A stretch of DNA of 64,000 nt from Alphaproteobacteria bacterium (GTDB taxonomy: Bacteria; Pseudomonadota; Alphaproteobacteria; Rhizobiales; Xanthobacteraceae): the NCBI GenBank assembly GCA_037200445.1, contig JBBCGH010000001.1, positions 3,782,001-3,846,000 on the forward strand, in the 5' to 3' direction. Shown here piece after piece: positions 46,590 to 56,536 of the stretch. The notes below the pieces were generated by a model. It was not told the DNA's origin. It ran no database searches and saw nothing but the letters and a program-made list of their open reading frames with translations. Both the position numbers and the translations under genes were made by a program. Every line of letters starts with the position of its first letter. Position 1 is the first letter of the stretch.

Positions 46590-47051
46590 CTACAGCGCCA
46601 GCTCCATGTCGTACGAGGTCGGGGTGGTGAACCCCGGATGGCAGCTCTCGCGCACGACCGCAAAGCCGTGACGGCGGAATAGCGCGATGTTGCTCGTTAG
46701 CACGATGCGGCAACCGAGTGTCATGCGCTTCGCGCCGATACGGCGCGCCTCATCCTTCGCGGCGTCCATGAGCGCGTTCGCGATACCCCGCCGCCGGAAT
46801 TGCGGCGCGACCGCGAGACGGCCGACGTAGAGCGCGTCGCCGTCCTGCGTGCATAACATGCTGGCGATCAGTTCGCGGTCCGCCTCGACGATGAAGCAGG
46901 TTTCGTCGCGCAACCGCGCCGCAAAATCGGCCTCGGTCTCCTTCAGCACGCCGGACGGCGGATCGATGTCGAGCGCGCCGAAGATCGCTTGCGTGAAGGC
47001 GTAAATCTCGCGGGCGCGCGACACATCAATGCAGCGCTGAACCTCGAACAC
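46590..47051 (-). CDS. GNAT family N-acetyltransferase
   Basis: This 153-residue acetyltransferase has the acetyl-CoA motif LAVAPQFRRRGIANALMDAA near residue 73. It also has the C-terminal GNAT strand IALFRRHGFAVVRE. The start is uncertain. GTG at 47051 avoids overlap with alaS, and the frame upstream runs inside alaS. The substrate cannot be predicted. It follows alaS by 7 bp on the same strand and may be cotranscribed. Confidence 0.8.
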   Translation of the reverse strand: MFEVQRCIDVSRAREIYAFTQAIFGALDIDPPSGVLKETEADFAARLRDETCFIVEADRELIASMLCTQDGDALYVGRLAVAPQFRRRGIANALMDAAKDEARRIGAKRMTLGCRIVLTSNIALFRRHGFAVVRESCHPGFTTPTSYDMELAL

Positions 47052-47058
47052 GCGGTGA

Positions 47059-49713
<2,655 letters not shown>

Positions 49714-49833
49714 GAAAGTGCCGCCGCTCGCCGGAATGCCTGGGTTTCGGCGCGCGGGCGCCCGTCAGGCCTGATGTTTCAAGGGCTTATTTAGCGGCGG
49801 GGGGTCGGGGAGTCTAGGAAGGTGACGCGAAGC

Positions 49834-49986
49834 GTCATCCCGGCCAAGCGACGCACCGAAAGCGCGTTCACGCGCGTCCGGGACGCGCTATGGCGTCGCG
49901 CGAGCCGGGAGCCATCGGGCCACATGCGCAAGAGGCAGAGATGGGTCCCGGCTCTCCCGGACTTCGTCCGGGTCGGCCGGGATGAC
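49834..49986. repeat. Intergenic inverted-repeat element between alaS and recA
   Basis: GTCATCCCGGCC at 49834-49845 and its exact complement GGCCGGGATGAC at 49975-49986 bound a 153-bp element. An inner segment has further complementarity (TCCGGGACGCG, CCGGACTTCGTCCGGG). This arrangement is common in rhizobial genomes between convergent or tandem genes. A 69-codon frame across it has no protein character, so I treat it as a non-coding repeat. Confidence 0.8.
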
Positions 49987-49996
49987 AGCCTTGGAA

Positions 49997-51076
<1,080 letters not shown>

Positions 51077-51149
51077 ATCCCGCTCCATATGGCTCACGAT
51101 TCGGCGGCGCGCCAAGCGCTCAGCCGGACCGGCAAAGGCCGATGGAAGG

Positions 51150-51185
51150 GTTGTACACTATTTGTTCTCTGTTCGCAATATGTTC
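51150..51185 (-). promoter_or_regulatory. recA promoter with alphaproteobacterial LexA (SOS) box
   Basis: On the recA strand GAAC-N7-GAAC is present (GTTC at 51171-51174 and 51182-51185 on the plus strand, exactly 7 nt apart). This is the known LexA target of alphaproteobacteria. TTGCGA (51173-51178) and TACAAC (51150-51155) are spaced by 17 nt and fit -35 and -10 elements, so LexA would cover the -35 region. A third GTTC half-site lies at 51164-51167. Confidence 0.85.
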
Positions 51186-51204
51186 TTGACGCGGTGCCGG
51201 GTGC

Positions 51205-51260
51205 TGGCCTGTTTTGACCCCCAATGGCCTAGTTTGATTTTGGCAGTGGCCTGTTTTGAT
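51205..51260. repeat. Three near-identical 14-bp direct repeats, possible IS end
   Basis: TGGCCTGTTTTGAC at 51205, TGGCCTAGTTTGAT at 51225 and TGGCCTGTTTTGAT at 51247 lie in the same orientation at 20- and 22-bp spacing. Multiple transposase-binding repeats of this kind occur at the ends of IS21-family elements. No istA or istB gene is present, so it would be a solo end. It marks the border between recA and the accessory stretch. Confidence 0.6.
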
Positions 51261-51423
51261 CGCGCTTCTCAGCGAGCGCAGCGCGGCATTTGTCGTAATC
51301 GCCGCCCCTCTTGATGCAGAGGGTGTGATCCGCCTCTTGCTCCAGTCTGAGCAACCAACGCTCGTCCTCGCTATGACAGCCCGCCAGCAAGATCAGGCCA
51401 ATCAAAGGGGCAATGCGCTTCAT
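51229..51423 (-). CDS. Small lipoprotein
   Basis: This 64-residue protein begins MKRIAPLIGLILLAGCHSED. LLAG-C is a clear lipobox with the lipidated Cys at residue 16. The mature part is charged and helical (RWLLRLEQEADHTLCIKRGGD), with a Cys pair in TLCIKRGGDYDKCR that could form a disulfide. Its 3' end runs into the 14-bp repeats, where the last codons are encoded. The function is unknown. Confidence 0.65.
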   Translation of the reverse strand: MKRIAPLIGLILLAGCHSEDERWLLRLEQEADHTLCIKRGGDYDKCRAALAEKRDQNRPLPKSN

Positions 51424-51466
51424 CCAAGCCCTCTCCTATAGGCCGCCCTAGTTGGCGGCCTCGTCT

Positions 51467-52498
51467 TTACAGGCCCATCTTGGAGCGATCCCCTTCAAAG
51501 GGCAGCGCGAGCGTTTCGTCGAAACGCGGCTTCACGCGGTCTAGCTTGCGAATGAAGTCATCGTAATCGTCACTCAGCTTCATCGCGGTGACCACAGCCG
51601 ACATATGCTCCCTCAGCTTCGGGTGCCCAAGGTCTTCCGACAGGCGGCGATGAAGGTGATGCTTCAATCGACCGTCCGGCTTTCGGGGTATTGTTTCCCT
51701 CAGCTTTTCCAGCACATCGGGCGCTAACCGGCTGTAGATGATGTCATTCGTCAGGTGGCCGAAGTACTGCGGCCTCCTCACCGAGTCTTTGGGAAAGTCG
51801 AGCCCGCGCAGCCGAAACAATTCCGCGTAGTACTCATCCGGGAAGGTTTGAACCCAAGGCCGCAACTCCTTGGCAATAAACCTCTCGAGAATCTCTGCCA
51901 GAGCTGTGGCTGCTCGGTCGCGCTGGAAGCCTGTTGCCTCGTCAACGAGAGCGATGATGCCGACATGCTCTAAAGCGCGAAGGAGAATTTCGGCTTGCCG
52001 AGCGACGTGCATCTGGTTGAACGGAAGCCTTTCGGCGTCACGGGCTTGCAGATAGACACGGCAAACCATCGGCAGGATTTCCGCGCGGTACCCGCTCGCT
52101 AGACCACCCCCGGGAAGATTGAATTTGATCGGGCGGCTCTTCTCCAAAAGCTCCTGTGAAATGAAGGGCTTAATCTTCTTACCCTGCAAAATTGGGGGGA
52201 TAAGCTCTTCCGCGCCCTCAGCGCGCACGTTTGCCTTCCTGTGTCGCCCTAGCGCGACCAAAAAATCCGCCTGAGTGATAACCCGGGTTTGTTCGATGTC
52301 ATCGAGCACGTAGCACTGGAGTTCGGCGTCTCCGATCCTTAGGGGTCTGTCAGGGCTGCCATATGCAGCCCTCGGGATCGCGCCCCAACGGCTCACGGCC
52401 GCTTGGCGGGCGATTTCCGCCCGGCGAGTCGGAGGCAAGATTTCGGCTCTTCGTGCCCCCCCTATCTGACCGGCCTTCGATTTCGTCTTATCGATCAC
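51467..52498 (-). CDS. P63C domain protein (phage-associated)
   Basis: This protein has about 343 residues from a GTG at 52498. Region 60-160 includes CYVLDDIEQTRVITQADFLV and KPFISQELLEKSRPIKF. The P63C domain occupies about residues 200-300, with KELRPWVQTFPDEYYAELF and HLTNDIIYSRLAPDVLEKL. P63C proteins are found in phages and defence-like or mobile loci; their function is not established. The frame is open to a TTG at 52531, but that codon overlaps the -10 element of the divergent promoter. GTG at 52498 has GGGAG nine nt upstream and gives a normal leader. It is likely autoregulated through the symmetric operators. Confidence 0.8.
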   Translation of the reverse strand: MIDKTKSKAGQIGGARRAEILPPTRRAEIARQAAVSRWGAIPRAAYGSPDRPLRIGDAELQCYVLDDIEQTRVITQADFLVALGRHRKANVRAEGAEELIPPILQGKKIKPFISQELLEKSRPIKFNLPGGGLASGYRAEILPMVCRVYLQARDAERLPFNQMHVARQAEILLRALEHVGIIALVDEATGFQRDRAATALAEILERFIAKELRPWVQTFPDEYYAELFRLRGLDFPKDSVRRPQYFGHLTNDIIYSRLAPDVLEKLRETIPRKPDGRLKHHLHRRLSEDLGHPKLREHMSAVVTAMKLSDDYDDFIRKLDRVKPRFDETLALPFEGDRSKMGL

Positions 52499-52513
52499 TG
52501 TGCCACACTCCCG

Positions 52514-52583
52514 ATGCTTAGCATTCAACAAGTATGCTTGACAGCCGCGCTCGTGTCAAGCATACTTCGATCATGCTAAGCAT
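52514..52583. promoter_or_regulatory. Symmetric divergent promoter with four operator-like repeats
   Basis: AGTATGCTTGACA (52531-52543) and TGTCAAGCATACT (52554-52566) are perfect inverted arms. Each strand then carries TTGACA-N17-CATACT, a good sigma70 promoter, with -35 boxes facing each other. The decamer ATGCTT(AG/GA)CA occurs four times: plus strand at 52514 and 52534, minus strand ending at 52554 and 52574. The spacing is exactly 20 bp throughout. ATGCTTAGCAT and ATGCTAAGCAT lie at the two expected transcription starts. The minus promoter drives the P63C gene; the plus promoter runs into a terminator. Confidence 0.75.
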
Positions 52584-52597
52584 GGCCTCGAAACAAG

Positions 52598-52631
52598 AAC
52601 GCCTCCCCTGCCGTCAAGCGGGGGAGGCGTT
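52598..52631. terminator. Strong hairpin downstream of the plus-strand divergent promoter
   Basis: AACGCCTCCCC (52598-52608) and GGGGAGGCGTT (52621-52631) make an 11-bp perfect stem with a 12-nt loop. The following TTATCGTTTC is only a weak U-tract. On the other strand TTCTTGTTT follows, so it may end transcripts from both sides. It lies 12 bp before the tRNA-like gene. Confidence 0.65.
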
Positions 52632-52643
52632 TATCGTTTCGGC

Positions 52644-52718
52644 GCGGGGATCGTCTAGTGGCCAAGGACGCCGGGGGTACATCCCGGAAACGTCAGTTCG
52701 AACTGTCTCCCCGCACCA
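52644..52718 (+). tRNA. tRNA-like gene with atypical anticodon loop (tRNA-Glu-like body)
   Basis: The 75-nt sequence folds as a cloverleaf. A 7-bp acceptor stem (GCGGGGA/TCCCCGC) is followed by A and an encoded CCA. The D arm GTCTAGTGGCCAAGGAC resembles tRNA-Glu. The anticodon stem CCGGG/CCCGG holds the loop GGTACAT. Position 33 is G rather than the near-universal U, and the triplet at 34-36 would be UAC (Val). The T arm has a 6-nt loop (TTCGAA) instead of 7 and one mismatch. It could be a decayed tRNA, an att-site relic or an unusual functional tRNA. Confidence 0.6.
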
Positions 52719-52875
52719 TCGGCATTCAGTGGGCCCGTCGCTGCGTCAACAGCGGCGAGCCCGTGTCGTCAACCTCGGGATTGGGCCCCTCGGTGTCAGA
52801 CCGTTCGCAATATAGCGACGTTCGGTCTGCTTCGCCACGGCGCGCTGCAATCCCACACAGCGGATTGGGCCCGTC

Positions 52876-53139
52876 ATGAACGTTCTCTCTCGCGATAAAC
52901 AACTAGCCGTCATCGCCGCACTGGTTGACGGGCTCGGCGTCCGCGCCGTGTCGCGCATTACCGGCGTCAATCGCGGCACAGTGGCCGCGCTCGCGCTCAA
53001 GGTTGGTCGCGGCTGCGCCGTCCTACACGACGGCAAGATGGTGGGCGTGCGCACCTCGCGGATCGAATGCGATGAGCTGTGGAGCTACATCGGCCGCAAG
53101 CTCAGCATCGGAAGACTCTTTTGGGAAAAGGTGAAGTGA
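52876..53139 (+). pseudogene. IS1-like transposase fragment (N-terminal)
   Basis: The 87-codon frame holds the N-terminal part of an IS1-family-like transposase: LVDGLGVRAVSRITGVNRGTV (helix-turn-helix) and RIECDELWSYIGRK near residue 62, where catalytic residues begin. After GRKLS the protein no longer fits and stops. The DDE core and C-terminus are missing. No flanking terminal repeats are evident. Confidence 0.8.
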
Positions 53140-53150
53140 GGTAATGCGAA

Positions 53151-53236
53151 AATGAGGCCGCGCTCGAGGCCGCCGGCATCGAGTTCACTGACGGCGACGT
53201 ACCCGGCGTGCGGCTGCGCAAGAAGCGCGGTAGGCC
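53151..53236 (+). pseudogene. C-terminal fragment of an XRE-type regulator
   Basis: The reading frame gives NEAALEAAGIEFTDGDVPGV then RLRKK. This is the typical end of Cro/CI-type helix-turn-helix regulators in rhizobia (AAG-IEF-DGD-PGVRLRK). No upstream helix-turn-helix part is present; the transposase fragment abuts instead. It is a deletion remnant. Confidence 0.65.
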
Positions 53237-53564
53237 CGCGCGCCGAAGAGGGCGGTGGGCACGGCGCGGCCTACGAGAAGATGCAGGCAGCGATCGGTAA
53301 TCCAGGGCGACCTGTTCGAATGAAAAAGAACCCGGTGCAGGGGGAGAGCGCCTGACCGGGGACGGGTAGTTCGAGGTCAGGTGTGCCCGTGTCCTGACCT
53401 CTCGCTATGGTAGAGACCGAAATCCTACGGTCCTATGAACGAGATCGCTCAAATTTTCCGCCAGCACCTGACGGGTCGGTCCTGGTCCCTTTCCAAGCTC
53501 TGGTCCCCCTTCGGGATTGCAGAGGCCCCTTCAGGCGCCGGCCGCCAGCGCGTATCAGAGGGCC
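53237..53564. other. Non-coding stretch with a 9-bp inverted repeat
   Basis: GAGGTCAGG (53373-53381) and CCTGACCTC (53393-53401) form a hairpin with an 11-nt loop, possibly a terminator without a U-tract. Open frames here have no protein character. I see no other signal. Confidence 0.45.
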
Positions 53565-53819
53565 ATGGATTGGCGTGAGCGATTCCGCGAAGACAACGCG
53601 CTGCTGTTGGAGGTCTTCGGCCATCCCTGGGTCGTCAAGGCTTACCTCTATGTCGCGGTTCTGACCGTCGCCCATCAGGCGATGCACCGGTGGGATCATT
53701 GCGACGGCACGCTCAATTGCGGATTGTCGTTCCTGAAGGCAGCGGTCTGGGGCCTGGTGTGGCCGTTCTACTGGATCAACTACGCGACGGATTTCGTGTT
53801 GCTGCGCCCGTATGGCTAG
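53565..53819 (+). CDS. Small membrane protein, unknown function
   Basis: This 84-residue protein starts MDWRERFREDNALLLEVFG. Two moderately hydrophobic segments follow: VVKAYLYVAVLTVAHQAMH near residue 23 and FLKAAVWGLVWPFYWINYA near residue 56. A Cys pair lies in HCDGTLNCG. It ends YATDFVLLRPYG. I do not recognise a family. CAGAGGGCC precedes the ATG. The composition is like that of the chromosome rather than the mobile remnants upstream. Confidence 0.55.
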   Translation: MDWRERFREDNALLLEVFGHPWVVKAYLYVAVLTVAHQAMHRWDHCDGTLNCGLSFLKAAVWGLVWPFYWINYATDFVLLRPYG

Positions 53820-53892
53820 GCCGCGCTGGCCCAAAGGATGGCCGCTCAAGGATTTGGAGAACCGCGCAAGCGGCCGGTTTGCGAGCAGCCCG

Positions 53893-54237
53893 CTACAGGA
53901 AGAGATAGCCGCCCACCCCGAGGACAATCAGCCCGATTCCAATCGTCCGGCCGATGAACAGCGGCCGCCAGAGGGCATGAAGCCCGGCCCGGTACGCGTT
54001 CCGTTCGTCCGGCGTCATCTGCTCGCGCACCGCGACCTGCCGGGCATACAAGCTGGGCGAGGGAAAGCCGCCGCCCACGTCGCTTTTCTCCAGATCGTAG
54101 CGGACGGCCACGAACAGGATCACCAGCCCCGCAAGGGCTATGCCGAGGAACCCGCCGAAGTAGGATGCGACCACGGCGACCATCACGCCGCATAGTGCGG
54201 TGAGCAGCGGAAGCCAGAACTTCCAATCCTGCTGCAT
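53893..54237 (-). CDS. Three-helix membrane protein, unknown function
   Basis: This 114-residue protein has three hydrophobic segments: FWLPLLTALCGVMVAVVASYF near residue 7 (in parts), FLGIALAGLVILFVAV near residue 30, and TIGIGLIVLGVGGYLFL at the C-terminus. A polar loop (LEKSDVGGGFPSPSLYARQ, then MTPDERNAYRAGLHALW) separates the second and third. I do not recognise the family. Confidence 0.55.
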   Translation of the reverse strand: MQQDWKFWLPLLTALCGVMVAVVASYFGGFLGIALAGLVILFVAVRYDLEKSDVGGGFPSPSLYARQVAVREQMTPDERNAYRAGLHALWRPLFIGRTIGIGLIVLGVGGYLFL

Positions 54238-54417
54238 TTTTAGCTTCGCCGGTTCGGAGGAGATTGTGTTCGCGCCGCGCCCGATTCGTCCAGCGGCCGG
54301 GTTTGCCGGCGACTACCTCGTTCGCTCGGCATCAGAAGTGCTGCCGACCCCGCTGCCCGCCCGTTTCGGTTTCTGCTATGATACGCGGCGTGGAGGACGA
54401 GCGCCACGCGCGAGCTC

Positions 54418-54540
54418 ATGTCCCTGCTGACCGCCTACGCCGTGATGCTCTGTAAAGCGTTCTCGGTGACGCCGGAATCCATCACCAAGGACCGGCGCGG
54501 CAACATGCCGCCGCCGTCGGGCGGAATCGCCTCATACTGA
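54418..54540 (+). CDS. Possible 40-residue small protein
   Basis: The frame reads MSLLTAYAVMLCKAFSVTPE, then SITKDRRGNMPPPSGGIASY. It is followed by a GCCGCC/GGCGGC hairpin 8 bp after the stop. No strong ribosome site is seen. The mix of a hydrophobic start and a polar Pro-rich end is not clearly random. This is a weak call. Confidence 0.3.
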   Translation: MSLLTAYAVMLCKAFSVTPESITKDRRGNMPPPSGGIASY

Positions 54541-54652
54541 AACGCGACGCCGCCCTCGGCGGCGGCCTCGTCATTTGAAATCCTTGCGTAGATTCCCGCA
54601 TTGCTGGAACTCGCATATCATGCCCAAAGGGAAGGGCCCGTTAGGGCAAAGA

Positions 54653-54725
54653 CCCCGGCGCGGGGGTATTCCTTCATTTTCAGCTACACCCGCGCCGGGG
54701 CCGCCTCATGGCGGCCTCGCTTTTT
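54653..54725. terminator. Inverted repeat overlapping a terminator-like hairpin
   Basis: CCCCGGCGCGGG (54653-54664) and CCCGCGCCGGGG (54689-54700) form a 12-bp stem with a 24-nt loop. Overlapping it, GGCCGCC-TCAT-GGCGGCC (54699-54716) followed by TCGCTTTTT is a good Rho-independent terminator on the plus strand. The two stems share GG and cannot form together, as in an antiterminator/terminator pair. Confidence 0.6.
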
Positions 54726-54774
54726 CTCCTCGGGATGGCGGGAACCTGCGGCTCACGCCCCGCCACTAACGGCT

Positions 54775-54855
54775 ATGAGCGATCAACTGATGTATACGAT
54801 GGGCGGCATTGTCGTGTTCTCGGCAGTCGCCCTCGTCATCTCGCTTTTCATCTAG
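54775..54855 (+). CDS. 26-residue single-helix mini-protein
   Basis: It encodes MSDQLMYTMGGIVVFSAVAL followed by VISLFI. One hydrophobic helix starts after a short polar N-terminus. It lies 50 bp after the terminator-like structure. No strong ribosome site precedes the ATG (CACTAACGGCT). It is one of a set of similar one-helix frames in this region. Confidence 0.45.
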   Translation: MSDQLMYTMGGIVVFSAVALVISLFI

Positions 54856-54949
54856 GCGAGCGGCGGCCCGGTTTGGCGGCCTTGCCGTCTTCCTTTTTGA
54901 TCGCGGCCGGGATGACACACCGCGCCCCAAACCTGATACGCTGCCGCGC

Positions 54950-55144
54950 ATGGTCAAGCCGGACCCCGACAAGAAGGCCCAGCGCGATGCCGATGCGGCA
55001 AAGGCTTGGGCCGAGCATCTGGCAAACCAGCGGGCCGTCGATCAGAACATGGAACGGCTGCGCGCTCTGCGGCTCGCCAAAGAGGCTCGCGAGGCCGCCG
55101 CGCCGGAGCCGGCCGAACCCGCCAAGAAGCGGAAGCGCAAGTAG
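54950..55144 (+). CDS. Small Lys/Ala-rich soluble protein
   Basis: This 64-residue protein begins MVKPDPDKKAQRDADAAKAW and continues as a long charged helix (NMERLRALRLAKEAREAAAP). It ends with a basic tail (AKKRKRK). No membrane segment is present. The high charge and basic end suggest nucleic acid or ribosome association, which is speculative. I do not recognise the family. Confidence 0.5.
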   Translation: MVKPDPDKKAQRDADAAKAWAEHLANQRAVDQNMERLRALRLAKEAREAAAPEPAEPAKKRKRK

Positions 55145-55249
55145 GGCCGCCTTGGCGGCGCGCTCCGCTTGACCGAATTCTACTGTGAATCCTGATTTAC
55201 GTCGAAATTCGATCTCAGCGCGAGCAAAGTCGCGGCGCAGAGATCGCGC

Positions 55250-55342
55250 ATGCCGGACTGGAAACTCTACGTCGCCGCCACGGCTGCGCTGGCTTCGGCC
55301 GCGATCGCGCTTGGCGCCATCTGGTATCTGAGCACGGTCTAG
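55250..55342 (+). CDS. 30-residue single-helix mini-protein (DWKL type)
   Basis: It encodes MPDWKLYVAATAALASAAIA followed by LGAIWYLSTV. After the DWKL lead-in the rest is one transmembrane helix. It closely resembles the product at 55825-55923, which starts MVASDWKLFAAGVLALGA, so the two are paralogues. That pairing supports real coding. The ribosome site is weak (GCAGAGATCGCGC). Confidence 0.5.
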   Translation: MPDWKLYVAATAALASAAIALGAIWYLSTV

Positions 55343-55476
55343 AAAGCCGCCTGCACCGGATTTTCGCAGGGCAATAACGCACACGTGACCGCAGGCTCAG
55401 TAGAACTACCGTTGCTTCCGCCAGCCCACTACCGTTACGGCATTCGCTTGCGATTTCAGGTGGACGTGGGGCAGCG

Positions 55477-55584
55477 GTGGATCTTCTTGTGGCCTTGGCG
55501 GCGGGCATATTGGCCGGCGGCGCATTATTCGGTTTGATCTGGCTGATCGCACACTATGGGTCGAGGCGCGGGGGAAAGCCTTGA
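55477..55584 (+). CDS. 35-residue single-helix mini-protein
   Basis: From a GTG, the frame encodes a hydrophobic helix (VDLLVALAAGILAGGALFGL, then IWLIAHYG) and a basic tail (SRRGGKP). The positive C-terminal end suggests an N-out, C-in orientation. The start codon is uncertain and GTGGGG upstream is a poor ribosome site. This fits the pattern of neighbouring one-helix frames. Confidence 0.4.
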   Translation: MDLLVALAAGILAGGALFGLIWLIAHYGSRRGGKP

Positions 55585-55824
55585 GCCTTGCTGCCGCGCC
55601 CACGATCCAACGTCCCACCCAAGTGGGCGCGGCTGCTGACCATCGCGGCGCGGGGGCCGTGATGCAGCCCGGGCGGCAAGGCGCTCTCGGCCCCCGCCGA
55701 GCTGCTTTGCCGACCGCCCCTCACAACTGATTCTCCGGTCTGGCCTGCCGCCACCGGGAGGCTGCCCTGCACCGCCGCGGCGGTCGGTTCCCGAACGGGA
55801 GCCCGCCCGGGGCGTTGGATCACA

Positions 55825-55923
55825 ATGGTGGCGTCCGACTGGAAACTCTTTGCCGCAGGGGTACTTGCGCTGGGCGCAACTGTGCTCGCGCTGATGATCC
55901 TGTGGTCCCTCGTGGGCGGATAA
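55825..55923 (+). CDS. 32-residue single-helix mini-protein (DWKL type)
   Basis: It encodes MVASDWKLFAAGVLALGATV followed by LALMILWSLVGG. It shares S/P-DWKL-(Y/F)-(V/A)-A-A-hydrophobic layout with the 30-residue protein at 55250. GGATCACA precedes the ATG, a modest ribosome site. The repeated N-terminal DWKL motif before a helix argues for selection on the protein. Confidence 0.5.
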   Translation: MVASDWKLFAAGVLALGATVLALMILWSLVGG

Positions 55924-56002
55924 GGCAGGGGATCCGCCTGCCCCGAAACTTTCGCACGGCCGCCGAATTGGCCCCTGTGACGCAGCCAGCGACGAGACTG
56001 CG

Positions 56003-56260
56003 ATGAACCCGAGAGACCAAGGTCCCATTGCGTCGCGCCGGGCGGTGGCCGAGCGCCTGCGCCGGTTCTTCGCCGAGCTGACCACCCAGCTTGCCGCGGG
56101 CAGCGCCGATATCTGGGAGCGGGTGCAGCGCGGGCTGACCGACAAAGCGACGCAGGGCGGGGAAGCCGCGCCGTCGCCGCCGGGTGGGGGCGCGGAGACG
56201 CAGCAAATGCCGCAGCGCCAGCGCGAACCGCCCGACCAGAAGGATCGGGACAAGAGATGA
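56003..56260 (+). CDS. Small Arg/Gln/Pro-rich protein, unknown function
   Basis: This 85-residue protein begins MNPRDQGPIASRRAVAERLR. A helical segment (RFFAELTTQLAAGSADIWER) is followed by a disordered tail rich in Pro, Gly, Gln and Arg (PSPPGGGAETQQMPQRQ). No membrane helix is present. I do not recognise it. The antisense frame here has no protein character. Confidence 0.4.
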   Translation: MNPRDQGPIASRRAVAERLRRFFAELTTQLAAGSADIWERVQRGLTDKATQGGEAAPSPPGGGAETQQMPQRQREPPDQKDRDKR

Positions 56261-56357
56261 CACGGTTCCCATCAGGCCGGACATCCAGACATTTGTTCAG
56301 GGCGTTGCGCGGTTTGGATAATTGGCTTTGCGCGTCGGCGGCCGCATACCGGCCTGC

Positions 56358-56441
56358 ATGTCCGACCGAGCCATCAACGCCTGCGGATTCTGTACTGTGG
56401 CACTGACCTTCGCGGTGTTGCTCCTGATCTGGCAGCTCTGA
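56358..56441 (+). CDS. 27-residue single-helix mini-protein
   Basis: It encodes MSDRAINACGFCTVALTFAV followed by LLLIWQL. A short polar lead with two Cys (CGFC, a C-x-x-C pair) is followed by one hydrophobic helix. The CxxC next to the membrane could bind metal or be redox active. The ribosome site is weak. Confidence 0.4.
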   Translation: MSDRAINACGFCTVALTFAVLLLIWQL

Positions 56442-56536
56442 TCCCCAGAAATTTTCGAGCGGTGTCGCGTTTCTGGGGAACGGGTACCGGGGCATCCGCG
56501 TTTGGCGTCGACATACATCCAAATGCGGCAGGATCA

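Noticed and set aside
52644-52718. tRNA-Sec (selC) to go with the selenoprotein candidate
   Set aside because: The acceptor stem is 7 bp, there is no long variable arm and no UCA anticodon, so it is not selC.
52534-52843. 93-codon plus-strand frame across the operator and tRNA-like gene
   Set aside because: It overlaps promoter, terminator and tRNA-like structure and has no protein character.
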